Of a stretch of 64,000 bases of DNA, positions 22,057 to 33,550 are shown piece by piece. Source of the stretch: Malachius bipustulatus (Eukaryota; Arthropoda; Insecta; Coleoptera; Melyridae); the NCBI GenBank assembly GCA_910589415.1, contig OU342631.1, positions 9,114,001 to 9,178,000 on the forward strand, in the 5' to 3' direction. A program made the translations under genes and the position numbers. The notes beneath the pieces were generated by a model that saw only the letters and a list, made by a program, of their open reading frames with translations, did no database searches and was not told the origin of the DNA. Numbering within the stretch: the stretch's first letter is position 1; every line of letters starts with the position of its first letter.

Positions 22057-22281
22057 TGGAAATTAGGTCATTTAGAAGTTCATATAATATTATACTTGTT
22101 TATTTATTTATTTCATACTAATAGATGCAGACACTCATGTTTTTCAACAACAACTCATAAGCTACTACTCAACAACTTTTTAATATACTTGTCAGTTAGT
22201 AACCATAGAGTATACACACCAATATAATTCAGATGAGAGTTAACACTATTGATAGGTATCAGTACTCAACTATTATAATAT
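22057..22281 (-). repeat. Copia 5' LTR (uninterrupted)
   Basis: 225 bp, nearly identical to the 3' LTR outside the MITE. It preserves the MITE's empty site at about 22253-22262. It lies 181 bp before the gag-pol start codon. Confidence 0.92.
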
Positions 22282-23317
22282 ATTATAATACCCAGAGGTC
22301 TCAAGGTCTCGCTCCGTTTGAGCTGTGTCTACATTATAGGCGATTGTTCCAAACTTTTCTAATCATTTTGTTTCGTGTAGTTTCAAACAAATCCCCCGGA
22401 AAGTTGACTACGGTACAGCCCGGCTCCAGAGAAGGTCACAGATCCCGCTAACTCCCGAAATTACCGATTGAGTATTGCAGACCTTAATTGCTAGCTTCCG
22501 CTTCCTTGTTTACGTGTTTAACTCAGTTTATCTGGAACATTTACCTCGAGGATTCCTCAGATTCGATTAATTATTTCGCGTTGCCTCGCTCCTAACGACT
22601 TTACAGAATTCGTCGATAACATTCGATCAATTGGTCATCAGGGAACGGTCGGGAACTTCGTTATATACCTAAGGTATATTTTTTGCTTTAGAACAAACCG
22701 ATGAACTTATAAAGAAGTCTTTTTCGCGTCGAGCTTTTTATTTATGAAGACTTTACTCGATTCAGTTCCAGTACTTACCGTAGATATCTGCAGGGATTAA
22801 TCAGAGAAAAAATTAGGATGTTATTCTCTTCATGTTTTGATCTTATTGCTTTGTGGGGTATTAATTATAAATGTAAAGTTGTAGCAAGAATTAGCGCTTA
22901 GAAGATTTTATTTCGGAAAATAACAACAGTAATTATGACAACTTGACTGGAAAGTTGATTGAAAAAAAATTCTAGAAAAATCCTGGATACTGTTGAAGTG
23001 GGTATTGATTTCAAGCTTCCGGAGTCGGCAAAGAGAAAACAAATTTAAAAGTCCTTGGACCACAGACAGGAATAGAAGGACCGGCTCTCGATAATTTAAT
23101 AAAAGTGAGCTTCCAACAGAAAAGAAACAAGAACTTCCTGGTGCTATCGCTTATAATGCAAATTTAATTCACTTATCACTGGAAGAGACGTGTTGGTTAA
23201 AAGGAGCACAGAACAATAAATTTATTTAGCAGAGAAGATAAAAACTTGTTTGAAATAGTTATTTAAGACAGGCGCGAGTTTTTCGCGGATATATACCTGC
23301 GTAGATCCAGCAACTTA
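22282..23317. other. Flanking DNA between copia element and second MITE
   Basis: No gene is recognised. The first bases after the LTR (ATTATAATACCC) partly repeat the LTR end, which obscures any target duplication. Confidence 0.45.
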
Positions 23318-23719
23318 TAGTCCAATAAAATCTAAAAAGTCAGACGTATCGATTAAGAATACACATCCTTTTGATAGTTCGATTTATTTTGTTTCATGTA
23401 CGTGTTTTTATAGTAACCGTCCAGTTTGTCTAAACACTCCATCCCGCATAAATAAGTATACGTCAACATTGATTTTGAATGAGAATTAAATGCACAACAC
23501 AGAGGATAGAATGTCATTACGTGAATAAATTTTATGTAGTTGTCAGTGGCTCTCAAACTGACGTAAGCGGTTCAATTCATTTTTTGAATGATTCCTTCAA
23601 TAATTACGCTCGTTCACAACTTGACAATTAACTGTTTGACATTTTCTGATGAAATTAAAAATATTAATTCGGACGGTTAGTGAGACGTCACATCTGACTT
23701 TTTAAAGTTAATCCTACTA
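23318..23719. mobile_element. TA-flanked MITE (copy 2, 402 bp)
   Basis: It is about 95% identical by eye to 18245-18648 over its full length and in the same orientation, beginning TAGTCCAATAAAA and ending ATCCTACTA. It is flanked by TA at 23316-23317 and 23720-23721. A 67-codon minus-strand frame within it is broken in copy 1 and is probably not a gene. Confidence 0.9.
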
Positions 23720-23721
23720 TA

Positions 23722-26423
23722 CACGAATATACGATAAAGAAGCAACAATTTGGCTCTGTTTAGGGAGGATTTTTGCTTATAGTAACTTGAGTTAAACTTA
23801 CAATTATTGAGATCTGCTCAATAATTTTTGGAAATTAGAACTTTCACTTACTTGGAGCACGGGAAATAAAAGAAAAGCTACAAAGTTACAAAGCCGAAAA
23901 TAGCAGAGATTAGGATGATCTAATCTGCCAAATGATAGGTCTAATGGGTATACCATCATTATGGAACTTCGGTAACCCATATAATGTGAAAGGGTGGAAG
24001 TTAGAATTTCCAAAATGTAAAAATATATTGATAACTACCTTCTATCAAACTGATCTAACCTCGATGAAAATGTAGCCACCATTAACATCTCAATTATAAT
24101 AATATAGACTGACTGGGGAGAAATGGTAACAGTAACACCACAACATCCGCATTAACAATTGAACCTTCTTTTTTGTTTATAAAGAAACCTCCTAGAAAAC
24201 TGAAAATCCCTACACAAAGGAACTCTCAAGCGAATAACGAAATCAAGAATGTCTGGACATCAGAACGGTTCTTTGTCATAACAGGTGCATGACGCCTGGG
24301 CTTCCGCTCTTCGGTGCAATGTTGTCATATTTAGGGAAAGAGTGCACCAACTGTTCGAAATTTAGACTTGATGGTTAGTGATAATTTATGGAACGAAATG
24401 GTGGTTCACTTCCTCTATGGCCTCAGAGAATTTTTTATTTAATTTATCATGTTTTTCAGTACAATAAATCGGTTATCAAACGAAACAGCTTTTGCTGTAT
24501 ACCAAAATACTCGGATTTTTTTTTTAATTTGTAGGCACAACGTCACAACGGCGGAAAATTTATTTTAAAGAAGAAAAAGGGTTAAATCCTCTACCACTAT
24601 ATTTCTACTATATTCCACTCTACTATTCCACTCTACTATTATTACACAAATCCTGAAGTTTTAATTACTCCATTGTGCGCTCTTTTTCCTCCTTTGTACA
24701 GTCGAATACTAACAAAATGACATTGTACAGTCATATACCTCATATACAGTCAAAAACCGCCATTAATCTTTTCTTTATTCAGTCATAGTAGTAAGCAGGG
24801 CATGCTCCATTTTTTATATTTATGAATCAAATTATTTAAATACCCAACCTATACTAAATTACGGTCTGCAGGAACGGTAATTTCTTAACTCCCATCGAAC
24901 CGCACATTTCATCTTATGAAAAACATCGAAAAATGCAATAAAAATAAATTCGATACGACCCAGATTCGAAACGCGGTCAAGAGTTCCGTCGCCCATTACT
25001 CCAATAACTGAGTTACAGCATCCCTTCACAAAATGTTAAAAATACTTTTAAAGAAAGTTGCAGTCTGAAAGGTTTAGATACCGCCAACTTGCCAATTTTA
25101 TAATTAACAGCTTCTCTTCTTGGAAGCGAAATACCATCAGCAGGTATAAATTAAATTAAGTAATTGTTAATTGCTATCAAATTGTTGGTTAGTTGTTGGT
25201 ATTATTTACTGCAGTCAACTGTTATTGACATATTATAGGGGGTCTGTATAGTTGCTTTTTCTTTTTCTTACGAAATAAAATGTTATGATGGAAAATCAGA
25301 ACTAATTTTAATAACGCTGTACGTCATAGTCATCGTTTATTATCGAGATTTATTGGGTGACAGATTCAGCTAATTTGAGTAGGAGACCACGTTAGTTCAT
25401 TCCCGTGGGTCCTGGTGAAGCCGCCGCCGTCATTGGATGGAATTTTCCGGCTAGAACCTCAACCGGAGCATATTAAAATTTTACCCACAGTAGCCCGATG
25501 ACACATATATATCCTAACAGAATTCTCCGTAGCTTATAAAATATTTATCCAAAATATCAGCGTTTACACAATAAATCTTTCCAGTCCTTCTACTTCCATA
25601 TTTCACGCGGAGAAATTTTAATGGAACATTCCTTGTGCTTAAGATTCTGATGCCCCGGTATTCTCTGCAAAAGGCAATTGATTTATTAAGCCCGCCGAAT
25701 TTTCTGCTTTATTGCTCGGGGAGTGATATAAAACTCTCTATTCTCATGTTTAAAAAAGAGTTTACTAAATTATGAGCTTTGCCTAGCAGTTCGGCTATTT
25801 TATTCACGCAACTTCCAACTTCTTGGAAATCTAAACCGTGTCGGAGAATATTAGCCGAGTTGCCGCGGGAATCCCCTACAAGCCGTTAAAATAGGATTAG
25901 ACAACTGGCAAATGTATAGTAGCTACACCTACAAAATCATAATTCTATAGTGCTCTATAGAATTCTATGACAAACTAAGTACATATATTTTCGGATTATT
26001 CGATTCAAGTCATATAGAGGTAAAATTATTCCTCTGTTAAGACCCTTTTGCCCCTTCTCGATGTACCTAGCCAAACGTATCACACCCCAGACATATTCTT
26101 CTCATCAATTTCTGACAATTGACGTACATCCTTTTCAAACCGTCAAAAACAAAGTTTAAATAGGAGTCCTTGTTGAAACAAAGGGCGTTGATGCACTTAT
26201 AATTCGAAATTCGTTTCAAAAAGAATAACGGCGTGTCCAAATATTATCTCTTGAGCGTGGGTGTCGAACTGTCGAATAATGGCTGCAGGGGGAAATTATA
26301 TTTCCATTTATAATGGGAGCTTTGTAGTTCTATCAGATGATGAAAAATAGTCTGACCCCCTTGAACGTAACATCTCCGTCGCTACCATTTTGAAAATCAT
26401 TGTATTTTTAGATTATTTGTTTT
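23722..26423. other. AT-rich intergenic DNA with minor short tandem repeats
   Basis: No gene is supported. A 14-bp duplication (ATTCCACTCTACT) lies near 24612-24640 and TACAGTC words recur near 24697-24750. A small GC-rich patch around 25395-25460 has no open frame or splice signal I can defend. Confidence 0.45.
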
Positions 26424-26530
26424 GGGTTTTAGGTTTATGGAAATAAAAACTCAGATCATTTCTGATTTCAAAGATATGGCCGTTTGAAGCTGAAATGATC
26501 TGAGTTTTCGTTTCCATGAACTTGAAACCC
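26424..26530. repeat. 107-bp imperfect hairpin (MITE-like)
   Basis: The left arm (26424-26462, GGGTTTTAGGTTTATGGAAA..AAAACTCAGATCATTTC) pairs with the right arm (26493-26530) through GAAATGATCTGAGTTTT and TTTCCAT..AAACCC, with a few mismatches and a 25-30-base loop. It may be a MITE or a decayed foldback. No target duplication was recognised. Confidence 0.65.
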
Positions 26531-27177
26531 AAGAAAGTTCAATAAAATCATTTAATGTCAAGGTTCTTCTTCGTTTCATTAATGGCCTTCGCACATTTGT
26601 TTATTTTATTCATAACATTTATGCCAAAAAGAATAAAAAATACAAGGTCTAACAATGGAAAATCTTTCTTTTGTTCGGTAGCTTTATACTTCTGTCTTGG
26701 CACTCCTGGCTTGGAAGGGCGTCGTTGATGCGAATATTTTTTTCGTGGGTGGGGAAAGTGAATCGGAGCAGGTTGCCCACAAGTACCGACTGTCGGTACC
26801 GACAGTTCGCCGATCGAGGACCTTTCACGCCGCCGTGGCTTTCTCCGTCGAGGTAGGGTTGCATAAATATTTAAAGTAATCATAATTCATAACTTATAAA
26901 CTTAATTCTGGTTGAGACCTATTAAATTGCATAATAAAGAACTAATGAGTTTAAAAAAGGAAAACCATTCACCTATTAACCGTAAAATTTAGTTTTGAAC
27001 CCCATAATTGAAAAAGTGAGGGAGAATCATTCAAACGGGGCATGCATAATGCCCCAGGCACCAATTAACAAACAATATAACTGAAATTCATGGATACGAT
27101 GTGACAATAAATATATTTTTAACGATTTCGTTAATTAGCCGCTTTTTAATTATTTAAAAGTGGAATACGGCACTGAT
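26531..27177. other. DNA with a GC-rich patch and an 18-bp perfect palindrome
   Basis: ACTGTCGGTACCGACAGT is a perfect palindrome at 26789-26806, within a GC-rich block (26740-26855) covered by frames on both strands. None resembles a known protein. Neither gene nor element can be assigned. Confidence 0.4.
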
Positions 27178-27324
27178 GCCCGTATTCACAAACGATAATT
27201 TCCTAAATAATTACGTAATTATTTAAATGAGTGAGATGGAGATATGCAGTTTTTTTGCAATAGAATGAGATGGGGATAATTGATTACGTAATTATTTTGG
27301 AAATTATCGTTTGTGAATACGGGC
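27178..27324. mobile_element. 147-bp palindromic MITE, copy 1
   Basis: It begins GCCCGTATTCACAAACGATA and ends with the exact complement. The inverted arms extend about 50 bp (including AATTACGTAATTA) around an asymmetric centre with AGATGGAGATATGCAG. A second copy of the same length lies in inverse orientation at 35934-36080. No coding potential. Confidence 0.9.
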
Positions 27325-27785
27325 GTTAGTCACCGATTAGCTCTACTGATTGATCTATTAATGAGAGTTAATTTAAGGACAATATAAAATACTCAGCAAT
27401 GCACCTACATACATAAAACCCGTGAACAGCTATTCAAGTGATTTTGGCAATTCAAACATCTATGAAAGCTTTTAAATGCTTTGGGGAAGAGAATAAAGGG
27501 GACAAATTTCGTATTTACTTAATTTTAAGACAAAAAGTCTCAATGGACCCACCCCCTAAATTGTCTGTTAACGAAGTTACAGGGTGTTAAATGTTGACAA
27601 AAAATTATACAAGACACCACTTTTAAGACAGACCATAAGACCATAGGGAATAAGAAATTTGAAAATTGCTGCCCTCCATTTTGATCTAGAGTTTTTATAT
27701 TTACTAATACAGAAAACTTACTTATCAAGAATGGTCAAAAATTCGTATTTTTTTGTCACCCCGTTTAAGAATTTTTTTATATTCA
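27325..27785. other. Intergenic DNA
   Basis: Nothing recognised beyond short random open frames. Confidence 0.4.
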
Positions 27786-27915
27786 TGTAGTAATGTCGAG
27801 GATCCGGCTCGAAGGACCAAAATGTTACGGGTTCAAGCTCGCAAGGACATAAATTCCAGATCGGGGTCGAAGAGCAAAAAAATGTTAAGGGCTCGAACCG
27901 AATATGGCTCTTTCC
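27786..27915. repeat. Short diverged tandem duplication (~70 bp x2)
   Basis: GGCTCGAAGGACCAAAATGTTACGG.. (about 27805-27870) is echoed by GGTCGAAGAGCAAAAAAATGTTAAGG.. (27866-27930). The related peptides in the overlapping frames come from this repeat and do not suggest a gene. Confidence 0.4.
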
Positions 27916-27930
27916 AAACGACGAGATGTT

Positions 27931-30900
27931 ATAGAGATGTCCTATTAAGGACAAATATTAACCATTGGTTGAAGTGGGGTGTGTATTTTCCTTATGCTTC
28001 TAACGGGCGAAGGAGGTACGTATACACTAACCGTACGAACTTTTCTCTGTCCCGCGTTAGATGAGTTGAGACGTTCTTGTTGCACGAAGGTCAACCCAGG
28101 GGAAGGAAGTAAAAGCGACAGGATTTAAAATGAATACGAAACATTGATAATATGAAGTATGAATAATTATTATTAAGTTTGGGCTGCTCTTCGCCTCCAT
28201 AAATACTGAAACTTCAACCGCATCGATCCCAAGTAAATAACAGAATGCGGTCGTTAATCTGGAATGATTTGAATTTTGCAAACACGGTCCCAAATTGGCC
28301 CCTGCGTAGAAAATCTACGGGTTGGTCAATTATTATTTGCACAAACAAACCAATCCATCGACCCTCGTCAAACGTAATAAACACAAACCGTAGAGGTGCC
28401 TTAAATCCACCACCAGGCTCTTCTGTTTCTGGTAATATTAAAAAATACAATACCGCGTTGCCAAATTAAAAAATGTCCTCTCGTCGTCCATTATTTTTAT
28501 ATCAGATTAGTCGTCGGGAGATGTCGCTGATGCTGGTGCTGGTGCTGCTGTTATGGACTATCATAGGACCCGAAAATTTAAATCGAATTACTATTGAACG
28601 TTTTTGAAGAGTGCGAAGTTTCGGTCTGGCAACGTGGGAGGGTCGTCGTGAGAGATTTTTCCGGGCCACGGTTGGCGCTTATCTAAACAAATTGACGCGG
28701 TTTGATCGGTGACTTACATAATGCATACCGGATCAGGCCGGGATACAGTTCCGCCGATAGGGTGATGTATTGGACCAATTCAAGTTAAAACTAACAGGAA
28801 ACCTCAAGTAAATTGTCGGTAATACGTCCTGTTGATTCACGAGCTGCAGAGTTTTATTCGCCGCACCTTTCACGTAGGTATTTGCTGCCAACTTTGAAGA
28901 GTACTTTGAATATAAATGTATTTTAGGGGATAATATCAAGCATTGCTGTTCATAGGCATCTGTTTCGGGGGAATTTTATGAATGTAGTGAAGTAGTGACA
29001 ACTTCTAACCGTTTAAAATGTATTTATACTTTCTGGATTCTGGAAATTCGGTCGATTAAAAAATTACTTGAATTCCAAGAAATTGATAAACCGTGTATAT
29101 CGTTTGCGTCGAATGTTTAGACATTTCTAGAGGATTTGCTGTTTACACGTCGCTTTTTTCCCGATATATATGTCATCATAAATAAATAAACAACGGTTTA
29201 AATACATTTTGTGTCGTAGGTACTCACGGAAGTTTAAAATGTTTCAGTTGATACTAAAAACATCCCCAGAGGAACACTGAGAGAGTGTGGCAGGTTTAAT
29301 CGAATTAAATGTGCCAGGTGACATTTGTGCAGTTATATCAGTTAAGCAATCTCTAGTTAATACTGCAATGCAAAGACAAAGGGGTCGGTTATTAGAAGAC
29401 GTGAACATAACTTGCACCAACTGCTGCTTTCAGCACACCACCTCGAGGTCATTATGTTATCCTGTTTGAATAGCAACTGCAAACAGCCGCTGAAATCTGG
29501 ACACGACTGCGCCAGGCCAGACTACGCTCCGGGTGGTGTCCCTCGTTATGAACTGATCAATTCCTGATTGTTTGGGCGTAGTTTGGATACTCCCGGAACT
29601 TCGAAATTAGCATGCTCGACTTCTTTGTTAAGATTCATGTTGAAATGCGTTATTCAGAAACTGGGCAACTACAGCCCAACTTCTGACGTTGTAAATTTTA
29701 TGATGACCCAACATATCGATTGGAAATACACTGTCAATGTCGAGATTTATAAGCACACAAGTCTGAAGACTCAGGACTAGAAGAAAATGACTATCCAGAA
29801 AAGATCCCCGGGCATTGATAGGATTCTAAACTAATCGTATGTATTGGGCTCAGAATTGTTAACATTTGTTAATGAATAAGATTCCCAAATAAAAGGCTTA
29901 CGATCTCATTGTGGTAATGTTAATTTTCCAGTGGCTATAAATTATTCATGTAAAGCAGTGCTTAGTATTTTACCGCGTTACTCACTAACTATTCCTATGT
30001 CTTAAGGATAACGAACACTTCCAGAACAGGATTTTGTCCTTTTAACGATTAGATGAGATTAGGGAACCGTTCTATTATAACTTTAATTGTTGGTTCATTC
30101 AGAAACAATTTCTCGCGATTAAGTTATTTATTATTAAGTCGCTAACTTTCCTTTATTAACTGCCTCAAGTGACGAGATTCAGGAGTTTTTCCGGTGAAAA
30201 CTTGCTCGCGTAATTTTGAAACTAGTCCTTTTGTTAATTATATTGCACCCTTCATGTATCGCCAGTTCTCTTTCGAGTTCCAACCAGTAGACTTGTGTCT
30301 AAGGTATTGTTTGAAAATACCCAACTAAAAGGGGAAAAATGTGACCTTAAAGGTCACAATAATCTGTGAAAATTAAATTTTTCTTCACAACAATTTATGT
30401 ATTTCAAAGCTAGAAGCCCACACCTTAAATTATATGTTGAAGGAAAAAAAATTGAAAAAAATTTCACGATGTAGAAGATACAGGAAGATACAAATAGGGG
30501 ACACGGAGTTTCCGATTAAGTCAGTTTGGCCAGCTTTGGGAGTAAAAAACTATACCTATCTTTTTGTAGGTAATGAACGTCTCTATTACATTGTTTTGTT
30601 ATTTTTTCGATCGGTCAAAAAAAGTATGAAAAAAAAAACTGGAAATTATGATGAGCAATTTTTTTTCTAGCGCTCCTCAAATTTTTTTTCGAAAAACGAT
30701 CTCTACAAACTTTGAACGTCTATGTTTTCCCTGAGTAAATGTGCAAACAGAATCTCTCTGCGATTTACTGTTACCGAAAAAAAATCCTATAGGTGGAAGG
30801 CTACAAAAAAAAGTTTAAAATTCTCGAATTCCCATTTCCAATACGTCGTATTTGGGGGTACCTCACATAGGTCGTTCCCATAAAACCTGAAATTCTTAAA

Positions 30901-32350
30901 AAAATACATTTCCCGGTAACAGATCCCGCTGATTTTCAACAGACATCGTTAGACGATGCGCCGATTCAAACGAGCCCAATTTCAACTCTCTATGACGAAA
31001 AATGGCGCCACTAGAGTGTTTCCTAGCAAACGCACAAACTACAGACCGTGTGACAGACATTTTTCGGGCATAAGTGCGTGAATAACTACCGCGAAATCGG
31101 CTTCGTCGGTCTCGGAAGTTATTAATGGCGTACTGTAGGTATAATGTAGCCATAATAGTCTAAGTTTTCCCACTTGGTCAGCGATTCGAAACCGTGACAA
31201 GTCACTGATGAGTCTCTTGGATTAATTTAATCCGATCTGTATGTCTTTGCTGAACCACAGAGGTCATGCGATCCTCTTTGCGCCAAAGGAGACTGGAAAT
31301 CTGACGTAACCTCGGCTTCTCCTATGCGACAGAGGACTGACACGATAACAGTCAGTGGCTGTTAGGTGCACTTTAGAAAATACGGAAAGCTTCTAGCTAT
31401 CCTATTACATTTACCTTTTCACCTTTAGGGACGCTCGGGAACTTGAACTACCCTTTCGGTGTGGTTTTAAAAGAATCACGTCTGTCACGGATGCTACTTC
31501 GGTAACAATTATTATTGGAGTGCGATGATCTATGCCTTTCTGGAACATCTTCCTGGAGGTATTGAAATTGAAATCACCATTGATTTCTTTTTTTCTGCTA
31601 TTGTATTCGCGGCTTCTTTGTGCTTACATCCCCCCCCCGGGAAAAAACGGGTTCGTTACTACCACGATTGGTGATTTTCATCAGTAGGTCGATCTCTAGG
31701 TTTTCATACACTGAAAACATTGTACCAGACATATGTAAAGTAAGATCTGGCTGGCTAGGTCCTTTAAAAAATTAATTGAAGTTATCAATGAGATGGACCC
31801 ACGTTACAGTTTCAAAGAGCCCTTTCATGCCGCTGCTGACTAGCCGGACTTCATTCTTTAGTTCGTTAATTGCTGCTTCTAGACTAGAGTTAGAGTAGAA
31901 TATCCCATTCAAGGGATATTTAAGGATTAATCTATAATTTTTTTCTAATCGAGTTTAAACGTTGATTCCTGAAAATCGGGGGATAAAATTATCCAACCCC
32001 AAGTCCGAATATCTTTTAAACACGTTTGCAATTCTGTTTTCGTCCATTCTAATCTTCTCTCCTCAATGAAAATACTGTCTCCTCCGTCCACATCACGTAG
32101 TGTTATAAGTGTCGAATAAACCGGGAATCGTTCCCAGAGTTCCTTCACATTTACTCCTCGACCGGAATGATCTGGGAGAGGTCGAGGGTATTTGTGCCAA
32201 CAGAGTTTAGAGTGTGCGAATTAATCAAAGGGAGAAGAAGTATCATTAATAAAGACTACCGCAACTACTGCGGCGAGTCAGTCTCACCTTATCTCGGGCT
32301 TTGACGGTCCGGATCAATTTGAATTTCATGGGCTATCGGACTAGGCCCTT
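27931..32350. other. Long intergenic stretch, no supported gene
   Basis: Open frames are under 90 codons and have no recognisable domains. Minor features are GCTGGT repeats near 28529, homopolymer-rich stretches near 30430-30800, and a 10-C run near 31630. I saw no tRNA, rRNA or known transposon. Confidence 0.45.
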
Positions 32351-32480
32351 TTAAGCTGCCAGACTGCCTATTTCTCTCACTGTCTGGATCCTTTCGGGTT
32401 GCCGAACTCTCGCTCTCTCCGTCTCGCTTTTCCGGACGCAAGTTCCGATCGATGGCGCTAGTGAGAGCCGGGCGCTGTTT
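32351..32480. other. CpG-richer CT/GA-rich patch
   Basis: The segment holds CTCTCACTGTCTGG and CTCGCTCTCTCCGTCTCGC, i.e. GAGA-like clusters on the minus strand, in otherwise AT-rich DNA. It could be regulatory, but no TATA, initiator or exon is tied to it. Confidence 0.2.
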
Positions 32481-32777
32481 TCAATTAACAATCCATCTCT
32501 TGAATTATTGATGGGATTGTTAAAATTTGCAAATCGTCTTCTATATTGACAAGCAATCAAAGAGAAAACTTGGCTGTGTGGCCACTCTAATGGATTTCGT
32601 GTTTGTTGTCGCTGCTATGGCGTTTTTTTTTGATGTTCCGAAGAGTAATCGATATATTTACGAGAGTACTTAGCTACATTAGAAGCTGTTGATTTAATTG
32701 TACCAATTTTTTTTTATTTTGACAAAGTAATAATTTAATAATTGCATTTGTAGGTATCTGCATGTATAGGTCCTTTT

Positions 32778-33345
32778 TTTGAAGCTCATCTTATCTCGTA
32801 ACCGTTAAGATTGTAAGATAATTACTTGGTTCTCTCTCACTCAGGAAGTTGGATGAAAATTCTGGAGTTGTTCTTGGAGGAAGTCACGGAAGACATAAAT
32901 TGTTGAAAAATAACTTCAAGAGTCGTGAAAAAAATAAACGCACTCTGATGTTCGATTGGAAATCACAGGAAGTTCGATATTATCCAGGATCGCAAACGGA
33001 CAAGGCAGTTTATTACTAATTTTTTTTTTTTGTTTTTTTTTTTGTTTTTTTTTTTTTAAAGAGGGAGCATCGGTCTTAACTGTGTAGGTAAGACATAGTC
33101 GCTCCACTCTGGTAATTTGGCTTCGAGAACGAACTCATACAGCCACAGACAATCTTTATTATATTATTAGCCTTTAAAACCTTCGATCGCTTGTTTTACT
33201 TTTCACAGACATTCGAAAATGAATCTGAAAAGTAAAGCGGGCCAAGGTGAGTTTCGAACCCGCGATCTATGGCTTCGTGAGCCAGCGGAGTACCACTAGG
33301 CCACGCAAGTCACTTATTACTTAATTATTACCACAAAAAACTCAG
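32778..33345. repeat. Dispersed repeat (copy A) interrupted by a SINE
   Basis: 32778-33017 plus 33322-33345 align with 36834-37097: ATCTTATCTCGTAA, GTAAGATAATTA, TCTCTCACTCAGGAAGTTGG, GTTGTTCTTGGAGGAAGTC, CGCAAACGGACAAGGCA, TTATTACCACAAAAAAC. By eye identity is about 80%. Copy B keeps the uninterrupted site across the SINE. Family unknown, non-coding. Confidence 0.8.
33018..33313 (-). mobile_element. tRNA-derived SINE
   Basis: On the minus strand the head (33313 downward) carries a pol III A box (TGGCCTAGTGGTA, 33303-33291) and a B box (GGTTCGAAACT, about 33260-33250) in a tRNA-like context. About 170 bp of body follow, then an A-rich tail with C interruptions (T runs at 33020-33057 on the plus strand). 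An 8-bp direct repeat TTATTACT flanks it (33010-33017 and 33314-33321), and the empty site is seen in the related repeat at 36834-37097. Such elements are transcribed by pol III and mobilised by LINE enzymes (family knowledge). The parent tRNA is not certain. Confidence 0.88.
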
Positions 33346-33484
33346 TTTTTAGTGTATTTTTTAACAAAAAATACACTATTGAGGACGACATCACTTTTCG
33401 AAAATCACCCAAACTCATCAAATGTCCATCGATCATGACCCCCAGATCACGAAAAAGTAGTTTTCCAAAATTCACCTGCCCACG
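33346..33484. other. Short AT-rich hairpin region
   Basis: AGTGTATTTTTT (33351-33362) and its complement at 33366-33377 form a perfect 12-bp stem. The rest shows nothing. Confidence 0.5.
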
Positions 33485-33550
33485 ATATATATATATATAT
33501 TTATATATATATATATTTATATATATATATATTTATATATATATATATTT
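33485..33550. repeat. (TA)n microsatellite with 16-bp TTTA periodicity
   Basis: TA dinucleotides are interrupted by TTT every 16 bp (about 33500, 33516, 33532 and 33548), making a 16-bp tandem repeat of about four units. Confidence 0.9.

Larger units (their letters stand above)
18039..22281 (-). mobile_element. Ty1/copia LTR retrotransposon, RT-deleted, with nested MITE
   Basis: The element reads on the minus strand. The 5' LTR is 22057-22281 (225 bp). A priming site (GGTTATGAGGCCCAGG on the minus strand, 22054-22039) lies 2 bp inside it. The gag-pol frame is 21876-18817. A purine tract (minus strand ATTGGGGGCGGA, about 18685-18674) abuts the 3' LTR, 18039-18673. Without the nested 404-bp MITE and its extra TA, the 3' LTR is 229 bp and differs from the 5' LTR essentially by one 4-bp indel near 18113, so the insertion is young. 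The total is about 3.84 kb without the MITE, roughly 1.2 kb shorter than an autonomous copia; the missing part is the RT core. A clear 5-bp target duplication could not be identified. Confidence 0.93.

Noticed and set aside
23353..23556. 67-codon minus-strand frame within the second TA-flanked MITE
   Set aside because: The frame is not maintained in the other MITE copy, so it is unlikely to be functional.
26548..26883. 111-codon minus-strand frame over a GC-rich patch
   Set aside because: Competing frames of similar length exist on both strands and the GC patch is palindromic. No domain is seen.
31203..31240. CTGATGAG box resembling a hammerhead ribozyme core
   Set aside because: The stem that follows (GGATTAA/TTAATCC) is wrongly placed and no GAAA box with a matching stem III is present.
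32916..33107. Frame encoding a poly-lysine/glutamine stretch
   Set aside because: It is translation of the SINE's A-rich tail.
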